Shown: positions 1 through 4,864 of the stretch, in pieces
Layout of the letters: each line of letters opens with the position of its first letter
Numbering within the stretch: position 1 is the stretch's first letter
Assembly (NCBI GenBank): GCA_028290765.1
Contig: JAQGJF010000035.1
Location: 1 to 5,180 of the forward strand
Direction: 5' to 3'
DNA from: Tardiphaga sp.
GTDB taxonomy: Bacteria; Pseudomonadota; Alphaproteobacteria; Rhizobiales; Xanthobacteraceae
Length of the DNA stretch: 5,180 nt
Notes under the pieces: model-generated
What the model was told of the DNA's origin: nothing
Databases searched by the model: none
Seen by the model: the letters and a program-made list of their open reading frames with translations, nothing else
Program-made: the position numbers and the translations under genes

Positions 1-1246
1 GTCGGTCGCGGTGTCGGCGACGCCATCCGCGTGGGAGCTCAACGAGAGCGGCGGCGTGTTCGTCGAACAAGTGATTCGCCCGACCGGGTTGATCGATCCG
101 CCGGTCGACATCCGCCCGGCGCGCACCCAGGTCGACGATCTCGTCGGCGAGGTCCGCGCCACCGCGCAGGCCGGCTATCGCAGCCTGGTCACCGTGCTGA
201 CAAAACGGATGGCGGAAGACCTCACCGAATATCTGCACGAGCAGGGCATCCGGGTGCGCTACATGCATTCGGACATCGACACCATCGAGCGCATCGAGAT
301 CATCCGCGATTTGCGGCTCGGCGCCTTCGACGCGCTGGTCGGCATCAACCTGTTGCGCGAAGGCCTCGACATTCCGGAATGCGCCTTGGTCGCGATCCTC
401 GACGCCGACAAGGAAGGATTTTTGCGCTCCGAGACCTCGCTGATCCAGACCATCGGCCGCGCCGCGCGCAACGTCGACGGCAAGGTCATCCTCTATGCCG
501 ACCAGATCACCGGCTCGATGACCCGCGCCATCGCCGAGACCGACCGTCGCCGCGAGAAGCAGGTCGAGTACAACACCGAGCACGGCATTACGCCCGAAAG
601 CATCAAGAAATCCATCGGCGACATCATGAACAGCGTCTATGAGCGCGACCATGTGCTGGTGGAAATCGGCGACGGCGGCATGGCCGACGACGTCATGAGC
701 ATCGGCCATAATTTCGAGGCGGTGCTCGGCGATCTCGAAACCAGGATGCGCGAAGCCGCCGCCGACCTCAACTTCGAGGAAGCCGCCCGTTTGCGCGACG
801 AGGTCAAGCGCCTGCGCGCCACCGAGCTTGCCGTGGTCGACGACCCCACCGCCAAGCAGCGCGTGGTGCAGAACAAGGCCGGCGCCTATGCCGGCGCCAA
901 GAAATACGGCGCCTCGGCGAACCTGCCGGAGTCGGAAAGCCGCGGCGCCAACAAATATCGCGGCAAAAGCCGCGGCGCCTCTTCTCCCTCCCCTGGAGGG
1001 GAGGGCACAGCCTCCCGCGCCCACAAGCCCCATCTCGACGAAATGCACGGCCCGGAATCGCTGCCCTATCGCCCCGGCCGCACCGCGTCACGGCCGCGCA
1101 AGCCGACGCTCGACGAAATGGGACCGGGCACCGAAAGCAAGATCTTCCAGCCAACCGATTCGCGCCAATCGGGGCCCGAATTCGGCCCCGCGCCCCGCTC
1201 CAGCGGCGGCGCGCCGGGGCATCGCGGTGGGTGGAAGAAGCGGTAG
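1..1246 (+). CDS. uvrB: UvrABC excinuclease subunit B, 3' part (5' end outside window)
   Basis: UvrB is the DNA-damage-verifying helicase-like subunit of nucleotide excision repair; UvrA loads it and it recruits UvrC through its C-terminal UVR domain. The frame is open from base 2 ([13 protein letters not shown]), so the gene enters from the left; the GTG at 11 is internal. Visible parts: the VSATP helicase motif; a linker ending RPTGLIDPP; the TKRMAEDL motif (about 194-220); [12 protein letters not shown] (about 337-370); the QTIGRAARN arginine-finger motif (about 445-471); and a UVR motif with [16 protein letters not shown] (about 770-818). Beyond the UVR motif lie about 135 residues of low-complexity, basic, Gly/Ser/Pro-rich tail. 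The tail carries two KPxLDEM copies (1025-1045, 1100-1120) and an in-frame palindrome (986-1005). E. coli UvrB ends soon after its UVR domain, so this is an extended version, which I recall as common in Rhizobiales. The identity is near certain; the tail's function is unknown. Confidence 0.97.
   Translation, partial: SVAVSATPSAWELNESGGVFVEQVIRPTGLIDPPVDIRPARTQVDDLVGEVRATAQAGYRSLVTVLTKRMAEDLTEYLHEQGIRVRYMHSDIDTIERIEIIRDLRLGAFDALVGINLLREGLDIPECALVAILDADKEGFLRSETSLIQTIGRAARNVDGKVILYADQITGSMTRAIAETDRRREKQVEYNTEHGITPESIKKSIGDIMNSVYERDHVLVEIGDGGMADDVMSIGHNFEAVLGDLETRMREAAADLNFEEAARLRDEVKRLRATELAVVDDPTAKQRVVQNKAGAYAGAKKYGASANLPESESRGANKYRGKSRGASSPSPGGEGTASRAHKPHLDEMHGPESLPYRPGRTASRPRKPTLDEMGPGTESKIFQPTDSRQSGPEFGPAPRSSGGAPGHRGGWKKR
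936..979 (+). repeat. 14-bp direct repeat in the uvrB tail
   Basis: AAAGCCGCGGCGCC occurs at 936-949 and again at 966-979, a period of 30 bp (10 codons). It encodes a repeated ESRGAN / KSRGAS pattern in the disordered tail of UvrB. This suggests local duplication or drift in unconstrained coding sequence. Confidence 0.7.
986..1005. repeat. Perfect GC-rich palindrome inside uvrB
   Basis: CCCTCCCCT (986-994) and AGGGGAGGG (997-1005) are perfect 9-bp inverted repeats around GG. The element is read in frame as part of SPSPGGEG. Palindromes of this 'ctccctcccc...ggggagggag' type are usually met between genes in related genomes (recall, not searched), so it looks like a small palindromic repeat that landed in the UvrB tail without breaking the frame. 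Confidence 0.7.
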
Positions 1247-1286
1247 TCGAGCGTGCACTTGTACTAAGCTCGCCATCTTCCCACGC

Positions 1287-1403
1287 GTCGTCCCGGCGAA
1301 GACCGGGACCCAGATTCTCTGGCGTAAGTTGTTACCGAAGCGTCTGCCTCAATGCCGAAAAGATGAGCCAGGGGTTCTGGGTCCCGGCCTCCGCCGGGAC
1401 GAC
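1287..1403. repeat. REP/BIME-like pair of inverted repeats between convergent genes
   Basis: The 28-base arms at 1287-1314 and 1376-1403 are reverse complements at 26 of 28 positions, separated by 61 bp. Each arm is itself a hairpin: GTCCCGG-6 nt-CCGGGAC at 1290-1309 and again at 1381-1400. Two small palindromes placed head to head is the layout of REP pairs (BIMEs). The element sits 40 bp past the uvrB stop, between it and the opposing SEC-C gene remnant. It could stabilise or end the uvrB mRNA. No T-tract follows, so I call it a repeat and not a terminator. Confidence 0.85.
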
Positions 1404-1427
1404 CCAGCTTATCTCTACAAAGCCAAA

Positions 1428-1454
1428 GCATCCCTCCTCGTTGAGGAGAGATGC
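1428..1454 (-). terminator. Candidate intrinsic terminator of the SEC-C gene
   Basis: GCATC-c-CTCCTC, loop GTT, GAGGAG-a-GATGC forms an 11-bp stem with a single mismatch and a 3-nt loop. Read on the minus strand it is followed directly by TTTGGCTTTG, a T-rich run. It lies 35 bp past the restored stop of the SEC-C frame (1490). The plus-strand exit (AACTGTCG) lacks T's, so minus-strand use is the better reading. Confidence 0.5.
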
Positions 1455-1489
1455 AACTGTCGATAACGCTCGATCGTGACGCCTACTCT

Positions 1490-1736
1490 CTAAAAGTAGT
1501 CGTCGCGGTTCGACCCATCATGCCGGCTGGTTTTCATGCAGCAGTTCTTGAAATCTGCGTCCCGAACCACACGGACATAGATCGTTGCGACCGAGTTTTT
1601 CGGTCAATTCAACGTCGCCGTGGACGAAGCGCCGTCCGCGTTTGACATGCGTTTCCGAGGGGAAAGACTTCCGCCGCTTACGCGTGACGCTGAAAGCAGG
1701 GGAGGTTTTCGATATCGCGATGCTTGCGCATGACAC
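1490..1736 (-). pseudogene. Small SEC-C zinc-motif protein, frameshifted
   Basis: On the minus strand, 1736 to 1518 encodes a basic peptide containing [19 protein letters not shown] followed by [11 protein letters not shown], the front half of a SEC-C motif (C-x-C-x8-C-C, a zinc-binding module first described at the SecA C-terminus). In this frame the motif breaks into [10 protein letters not shown] and stops. Removing one base at 1550 restores [19 protein letters not shown] and a TAG at 1490-1492. The restored spacing is exactly C-x-C-x8-CC, so the lesion is real or a sequencing error, not chance. The start is also doubtful: the only start in this frame is GTG 1736, which the GGAGGT Shine-Dalgarno abuts with no spacer. 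A likely terminator follows at 1428-1454. Similar short [11 protein letters not shown] proteins are known in Bradyrhizobium from recall; their role is unclear. The family call is strong; inactive status is inference. Confidence 0.6.
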
Positions 1737-1742
1737 ACCTCC
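1737..1742 (-). promoter_or_regulatory. Strong Shine-Dalgarno with conflicting start
   Basis: GGAGGT on the minus strand touches the GTG at 1736 but stands 5 nt from an ATG at 1731. That ATG opens another frame ([17 protein letters not shown]) that ends at TAA 1678-1680. The site therefore points to a start out of frame with the SEC-C segment, which suggests an earlier second frameshift between about 1731 and 1600. Confidence 0.5.
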
Positions 1743-1837
1743 ATCAAGAAATACGCGGCCGATCGCCGCGCCGCCTTGCTATCAGATAAGCGAGCATTGC
1801 AAAATCGAAAACGCATACGCCACGCGCTCATTCAGCC

Positions 1838-2029
1838 TCACCCCGAACGCCGGTTGCTCGTATTCTGTGTCAGATTGCCATGCGCCGCCTGCTCACGGAT
1901 GTTGTGCTTCTCGTCGTCGCGGTGGCCTTTGGTGGTGTCGAGCGGAGCCGCGGGCGCGCTGCCGGGGCCTTTGTGACTCTGGTTGTCTTCGGGAACGGGC
2001 GTCGTGATTTTCATCGTGGACTTCGTCAT
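1838..2029 (-). CDS. Small hydrophilic protein, likely general-stress inducible
   Basis: A 63-residue protein (MTKSTMKITTPVPEDNQ...) rich in Asn, Gln, Lys, Asp and Gly, with no membrane segment, signal peptide or cysteine. Its core, PLDTTKGHRDDEKHNIREQ, matches my recollection of a conserved short hypothetical protein in Bradyrhizobium and relatives. The composition suggests an intrinsically disordered cytosolic protein. Two adjacent ATGs are possible (2032 and 2029). The AAGGAG at 2037-2042 is 4 nt from the first and 7 nt from the second, so I prefer 2029. The C-terminus (NTSNRRSG) looks shorter than the form I remember. An EcfG-type promoter lies 25-28 bp upstream (2057-2082), placing the gene in the general stress response by inference. 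The molecular function is unknown. Confidence 0.75.
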   Translation of the reverse strand: MTKSTMKITTPVPEDNQSHKGPGSAPAAPLDTTKGHRDDEKHNIREQAAHGNLTQNTSNRRSG

Positions 2030-2056
2030 CATTCGTCTCCTTGCTCACGCCGAGAA

Positions 2057-2082
2057 AACGCCAGGCGCGACGGCGTTGTTCC
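2057..2082 (-). promoter_or_regulatory. EcfG-type (general stress sigma factor) promoter
   Basis: On the minus strand GGAAC (2082-2078) and CGTT (2060-2057) are separated by exactly 17 bp. This matches the GGAAC-N16/17-CGTT consensus known for the EcfG sigma factor of alphaproteobacteria. Transcription would start near 2050, about 20 nt before the small gene at 2029, leaving room for the AAGGAG at 2037-2042. Motif, spacing, strand and distance to the gene all agree. Confidence 0.7.
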
Positions 2083-2111
2083 TGTCGAAAGTGGGATTGT
2101 GATGACGCGCC

Positions 2112-2135
2112 CTCGCAGCGAAACATCGCTGCGAG
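2112..2135. repeat. Perfect 10-bp stem-loop
   Basis: CTCGCAGCGA, loop AACA, TCGCTGCGAG. It lies 21 bp past the stop of the glycine-zipper gene (minus strand) and 29 bp upstream of the EcfG-type promoter. No T-tract follows on either strand, so it may be a processing or attenuating hairpin ending the upstream transcript, or a protein-binding palindrome. Confidence 0.65.
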
Positions 2136-2156
2136 ATCAAGTTCCGCGGCAGCGAT

Positions 2157-2387
2157 CTACATTCGCTCCTGCCCGTTCGGCGCCTGGTTCTGCTGCCGCG
2201 CCTGTTCCTTGGCGTGATGGCGGCCATAGACGCACCCGGCCACGGCGCCGAGCACGCCGTGGTGTCCGGCATAGTGACCGGCGACGCCGCCGACCACGGC
2301 GCCCTTCAGGCAGCCCTTGGCGTCTGCCGGTGAGGCTGCAGCAACCGCCAGCGCGGCGACGGCGAAAATGGCGAGCGATCGTTTCAT
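2157..2387 (-). CDS. Small exported glycine-zipper protein
   Basis: 76 residues. The N-terminus (MKRSLAIFAVAALAVAAA) is a clear Sec signal peptide with probable cleavage after PADA at residue 23. The mature part is a glycine-zipper-like segment, GAVVGGVAG...GVLGAVAGCVYG (residues 29-55), with GxxxG-type spacing, a His-rich middle (HYAGHH) and two cysteines (26, 52) that could form a disulfide. A polar Gln/Asn-rich tail follows. The first mature cysteine lacks a lipobox, so it is periplasmic or membrane-associated and not a lipoprotein. GGAG at 2397-2400, 9 nt upstream, supports ATG 2387. It follows the hydrolase by 63 bp on the same strand, but a weak EcfG-like site in that gap suggests its own promoter. 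Similar proteins are common in Bradyrhizobium (recall); the function is unknown. Confidence 0.82.
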   Translation of the reverse strand: MKRSLAIFAVAALAVAAASPADAKGCLKGAVVGGVAGHYAGHHGVLGAVAGCVYGRHHAKEQARQQNQAPNGQERM

Positions 2388-2400
2388 GACGGTTGTCTCC

Positions 2401-2424
2401 GAGGGTTCGAAGATCCTAACCCTC
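2401..2424. repeat. Weak inverted repeat between hydrolase and glycine-zipper genes
   Basis: GAGGGTT (2401-2407) pairs with AACCCTC (2418-2424) across a 10-nt loop. It could be a hairpin ending the hydrolase transcript, but there is no T-tract and it overlaps the candidate -10 of the next gene. Seven base pairs could be chance. Confidence 0.35.
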
Positions 2425-2442
2425 GCCGCGCGCCGCAGTTCC
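2418..2442 (-). promoter_or_regulatory. Weak EcfG-like promoter for the glycine-zipper gene
   Basis: On the minus strand GGAAC (2442-2438), 16 bp, then GGTT (2421-2418). The -35 half is perfect and the -10 half differs from CGTT at one base. Distance to the ATG (2387) is about 30 nt, similar to the stronger site upstream of the next gene. Suggestive only. Confidence 0.35.
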
Positions 2443-2450
2443 CTGGCTAG

Positions 2451-3557
2451 CTAGTTCAGCTTCTTGCCGCCCTCCATCACCGCATCCAGAAACGCCCTGG
2501 TCTCCCGATTCAGGAATTCCACGTCCGCCGCCCCCGCGCCGCTGGCCGAGGCATGCCCGGTCACCGTGCCCGGGCTGATGGTCATCATCTTCACGTTCGG
2601 GATGTTCTTGCCGGCTTCGATCGGTTCGAATTCCGGATTGAGCAGGTCCTTGGTGCCGGTGAGGATCAGGGTTTTGGCCTTGATCGAAGCCAGTGCCTTG
2701 GCGGTGTCGCCGTTAAAGCCGGGCGTGGTGCCGACGTCATGGCGCTCATAGGCCCAGGTCTGGTAGATCCAGTCATTGGCATCGAACGCCTTGATCGCGG
2801 CGGTTTCCTGCGTCTCCATCCAGGGCAGCACGTCCATGCCGTTCTTGAACTGCGCCGAATACATGTCGGGCGTGCGTGCCGCCAGGAGGGTGACGATATC
2901 GCGCCACAGCCGGATGCCTTTTTCCGGCGGCGCGTCGTAATTGCCGTCCTTCCAGGCCGGGTCGTTCATGATCGCCTTGCGGCTGGCTTCCAGCACCGCG
3001 ATGTTCCAGGCCGGCGTCTTCGCCAGCGGCACGATCGCCACCACCGCGTCCATCATGTCGGGATGGCTGACGCCCCATTGCAGCGCCTGGATGCCGCCCA
3101 TCGACGGGCCGATTACGGCGACGAGGTGATCGATGCCGAGCTTCTCCTTCAAGAGCCGGTATTGCGATTCCACCATGTCGCGCATGACGAATTTCGGAAA
3201 CTGCATCCGCGGCTGCGATTTCGAATTGCTCGGCGAGGTGGTCAGCCCGTTGGAAATCGCGTCGGTGCAGATGATGAAGTATTTGTCGGTATCGAGCGCC
3301 TTGCCCGGCCCGATCATGAAATCGAGCCGGTGATGGTTGGCGGAAATCGCCGTCACCATCAGAATGGCGTTGGATTTCCTGGCGTTCAGGGTGCCTTGGG
3401 TGACGTAGGAGATCGAGAAATCCCGGATCGCCTGGCCGCTTTCCAGCTTGAGATCGCCCTCATTGTAAAGCTGGTGCGGCGGTTGCTGCGGCGTGTGCGC
3501 CACCGCCGGCAAGGACAACAGCAGGCCGGCGGCAGCGAGATAGGCGATGCGTTTCAC
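2451..3557 (-). CDS. Exported alpha/beta hydrolase, homoserine-acetyltransferase (MetX)-like
   Basis: 368 residues from GTG 3557, chosen because GGGAGGA (3564-3570) stands 6 nt upstream and the resulting N-terminus is a clean signal peptide (MKRIAYLAAAGLLLSLPAVA, cut before HTPQQ). An upstream in-frame ATG at 3611 would bury this signal. The alpha/beta hydrolase fold is MetX-like: IGPGKALDTDKYFIICTD (about 82-99), nucleophile elbow GPSMGGIQALQWG with Ser152, acid Asp304 in LILTGTKDLLNP, and His335 in GTVTGHASASG. The triad is intact, so it should be an active esterase, hydrolase or acyltransferase. It is unlikely to be the methionine-pathway MetX: it is exported, has no met neighbours, and the GHD-x-FL ending usual around the catalytic His is replaced. 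The substrate is unknown. A candidate promoter lies at 3597-3625. Confidence 0.9.
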   Translation of the reverse strand: MKRIAYLAAAGLLLSLPAVAHTPQQPPHQLYNEGDLKLESGQAIRDFSISYVTQGTLNARKSNAILMVTAISANHHRLDFMIGPGKALDTDKYFIICTDAISNGLTTSPSNSKSQPRMQFPKFVMRDMVESQYRLLKEKLGIDHLVAVIGPSMGGIQALQWGVSHPDMMDAVVAIVPLAKTPAWNIAVLEASRKAIMNDPAWKDGNYDAPPEKGIRLWRDIVTLLAARTPDMYSAQFKNGMDVLPWMETQETAAIKAFDANDWIYQTWAYERHDVGTTPGFNGDTAKALASIKAKTLILTGTKDLLNPEFEPIEAGKNIPNVKMMTISPGTVTGHASASGAGAADVEFLNRETRAFLDAVMEGGKKLN

Positions 3558-3563
3558 GAAGGA

Positions 3564-3570
3564 TCCTCCC
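3564..3570 (-). promoter_or_regulatory. Ribosome binding site fixing the hydrolase GTG start
   Basis: GGGAGGA on the minus strand, 6 nt before GTG 3557. It decides in favour of the GTG over the upstream ATG at 3611, which has no such site and would place 18 residues ahead of the signal peptide. Confidence 0.75.
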
Positions 3571-3596
3571 AGGCGGGCCACGACGGCCGCGCCCTG

Positions 3597-3625
3597 CCTA
3601 TAAGGAGGCATGCCGTGGCTGTGAA
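3597..3625 (-). promoter_or_regulatory. Candidate sigma-70 promoter of the hydrolase gene
   Basis: On the minus strand TTCACA (3625-3620), a 17-bp spacer, then TATAGG (3602-3597). This predicts a start near 3590 and a leader of about 33 nt. Each hexamer matches the consensus partially. An imperfect hairpin (3641-3661) lies just upstream. Confidence 0.35.
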
Positions 3626-3640
3626 GCGACGGCGCGGAGC

Positions 3641-3661
3641 GGCCGCAAAAATTTGCCGGCC
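3641..3661. repeat. Imperfect palindrome in the divergent intergenic region
   Basis: GGCCG-CAAA-AA-TTTG-c-CGGCC: 9 bp of pairing with one bulged base. It sits between the divergent hydrolase and lysine-rich protein genes, 16 bp upstream of the candidate hydrolase -35. It could be an operator, but no regulator gene is visible nearby. Confidence 0.3.
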
Positions 3662-3707
3662 ACAGCGCGCGGAATAAAACGGCGGTGCCGCGGTTTCGTG
3701 TCGCTGC

Positions 3708-3735
3708 TTACAAACCTCTCGGGATTTGCTATTCA
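3708..3735 (+). promoter_or_regulatory. Candidate promoter of the lysine-rich small protein
   Basis: TTACAA (3708-3713), 16 bp, TATTCA (3730-3735), in an AT-richer stretch. The predicted start near 3742 leaves a leader of about 37 nt before ATG 3779. The hexamers match only partially. Confidence 0.3.
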
Positions 3736-3778
3736 TACGCAGCGCCAAATCCATCAACCGGCGCGGGGGAGGTACGTC

Positions 3779-3916
3779 ATGGCCAAGGGTCAGATGCGCA
3801 GCAACAAGGAAAAGAAGAAACCGAAGGCGGACAAGAACCTCAAAAAGGGCGGCGCCGCGCCGAGCCCGTTCGCGTCGGGCAAGCCGGCAGCGGGTCAAGG
3901 CCCCAAAAAGGGCTGA
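3779..3916 (+). CDS. Small lysine-rich protein of unknown function
   Basis: 45 residues beginning MAKGQMRSNKEKKKPKADKN. About a quarter of the residues are lysine, with Gly, Ala and Pro making up much of the rest. It has no aromatic core beyond one Phe, no cysteine and no membrane segment, so it is probably disordered and strongly basic, perhaps binding nucleic acid or ribosomes (inference). The start is fixed by GGGGGAGG at 3765-3772, 6 nt before the ATG; the frame is open further upstream (in-frame ATG at 3653) but that extension has no ribosome site. I recall short MAKGQ-type hypothetical proteins in Bradyrhizobium and related Rhizobiales, which supports a real gene. It is divergent from the hydrolase, with 221 bp between starts. 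Confidence 0.72.
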   Translation: MAKGQMRSNKEKKKPKADKNLKKGGAAPSPFASGKPAAGQGPKKG

Positions 3917-3919
3917 CCT

Positions 3920-3956
3920 TCGGTTCGGGAGTTTCTGGTCTCGGTTCGGGAGTTTC
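3920..3956. repeat. 16-bp direct repeat with 21-bp period
   Basis: TCGGTTCGGGAGTTTC occurs at 3920-3935 and 3941-3956, identical, separated by TGGTC. It begins 3 bp past the stop of the lysine-rich gene. The 21-bp period places both copies on the same face of the helix. It could be a paired protein-binding site or a recent slippage duplication. Confidence 0.75.
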
Positions 3957-4070
3957 CGTTCGGCGGATGGTTTGAACCATGGGCCGCGTCAGAGCGACTT
4001 ATGGACAACTCGGCGTGTCGGCTTTTTTCTCTTAAGGCCTGCGCCAGGAATGCCATCTCATGGAACCAGC

Positions 4071-4766
4071 ATGATTTCTGACAGACTGATCTGCCTCGCA
4101 GCGCTGCTGCTGCTCGCGAGTCCGCCGCTGCATGCCAAAAGCGGAAAGCCCGCGAGGCAGGAGCTCAACCGGGAGCCGATCCAGAGCGACCAGCCGGGAT
4201 TGCTGCAGGACAGCCTGCCGGAAACGCCGAAGCACGTGCTCGCCTGCGCCGGCGTGTTCGCCAGGGACACCACGCACGCAAAACTCGCGGCGGAATTCGG
4301 CGCCAGGAACGTGGTGTTCAAGGAGGTCGATGGCCAGGAGGGCACCAAGGACAAGGCGACGGTGCTGTTCGACGACGATCCGACCCGCCGCGCCGTGGTG
4401 TATTGGCGCAATCTCAAAGCCAAAGCCAATCCGTCCCGGATCAACATCGGCGCGCCCTCGACCTGGATGGGACCGGGCGGCATCCACAACGGCCTGCCGC
4501 TGAAGGATGTGGAGAAGCTCAATGGCGCCGCCTTCAAGCTCAACGGCTTCGGCTGGGAAGGCGCCGGCTTCGTTTCCGGCTTCAAGGGCGCACTGGCCGC
4601 CCCGCCCGGCGGCTGCACGCTGACCGTGCGTTTCGAACCCGGCATCGCCAATCCGTTGCCGCCGAAATTCGCCGCGATCACCGGCGACAAGGAAGTGGTG
4701 TCGTCGAATCCGCTGATGCGCAGCGCGCGGCCCCAGGTCAGCGAATGGACCGTGAACTACGAATAA
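4071..4766 (+). CDS. Exported protein of unknown function
   Basis: 231 residues. MISDRLICLAALLLLASPP is a signal peptide with likely cleavage after LHA (residue 22), so the protein is periplasmic or secreted. The mature protein opens with a polar linker, then a compact domain: FGARNVVFKEVDGQEGT (76-92), ATVLFDDDPTRRAVVYW (96-112), a Gly/Trp segment around STWMGPGGI (130-138), then LKDVEKLNGAAFKLNGFGWE (144-163). Cys59 and Cys182 could pair. The 'L.DVEKLNG..F.L.GFGW' pattern recalls uncharacterised bacterial exported proteins with GLxxGxSLxELExLNGxPFxLxGFGWD; I know no function for them. ATG 4071 is preferred because it opens the signal peptide directly, with a weak GGAA at 4062-4065. ATG 4050 would add seven residues. 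The gene stands alone, 154 bp after the previous gene. Confidence 0.82.
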   Translation: MISDRLICLAALLLLASPPLHAKSGKPARQELNREPIQSDQPGLLQDSLPETPKHVLACAGVFARDTTHAKLAAEFGARNVVFKEVDGQEGTKDKATVLFDDDPTRRAVVYWRNLKAKANPSRINIGAPSTWMGPGGIHNGLPLKDVEKLNGAAFKLNGFGWEGAGFVSGFKGALAAPPGGCTLTVRFEPGIANPLPPKFAAITGDKEVVSSNPLMRSARPQVSEWTVNYE

Positions 4767-4777
4767 CTTTGCCGCCC

Positions 4778-4804
4778 GCGCGCGAATGCACGACCGTCGC
4801 GCGC
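4778..4804 (+). terminator. Candidate terminator after the exported protein
   Basis: GCGCGCGA (4778-4785) and TCGCGCGC (4797-4804) form a perfect 8-bp stem with an 11-nt loop, 11 bp past the stop codon. A pyrimidine-rich stretch follows, ending TGTTTCATTTT. The T-run is broken and some 10 bp away, so efficient intrinsic termination is uncertain. Confidence 0.45.
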
Positions 4805-4864
4805 CCGCCCCTCTGTTTCATTTTGCCGGGTAAGGAATCCGCAACCTTGCGGCGAGCCGGCGTT

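Noticed and set aside
828..1466. 212-codon plus-strand frame running from the uvrB tail through the REP region
   Set aside because: It overlaps uvrB in another frame and its C-terminal part is translated REP repeat.
2124..2146. GGAAC-N15-TGTT as another EcfG promoter for the small stress gene
   Set aside because: The spacing is short, the -10 is imperfect, and it overlaps the 10-bp hairpin; the 2057-2082 site is clearly better.
1880..2389. 169-codon plus-strand open frame
   Set aside because: It spans two convincing minus-strand genes and their promoter, and its product is Arg-rich without domain features.
2553..3677. 374-codon plus-strand open frame opposite the hydrolase
   Set aside because: It is the antisense shadow of a well-supported hydrolase gene in high-GC DNA. 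Its product is Arg/His/Asp-rich low-complexity sequence with no domain and no ribosome site.
3671..3696. GGAAT-N16-GGTT upstream of the lysine-rich gene as an EcfG site
   Set aside because: Both halves deviate from the consensus and the site lies over 80 bp from the start codon; a nearer sigma-70-like site fits better.
3967..3980. ATGGTT-TG-AACCAT palindrome
   Set aside because: Six base pairs around two bases is within chance expectation, and no context supports a function.
4011..4033. T-run (TTTTTT at 4023-4028) as a terminator of the lysine-rich gene
   Set aside because: I could not find a convincing stem immediately before the T-run.
3726..4070. Long N-terminal extension of the exported protein
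   Set aside because: It overlaps the lysine-rich gene in another frame, is Arg-rich, and would bury the signal peptide that begins at 4071.
4058..4690. 210-codon minus-strand open frame opposite the exported protein
   Set aside because: It is a shadow frame: Ser/Pro-rich with no motif, whereas the plus strand has a signal peptide and a patterned domain.
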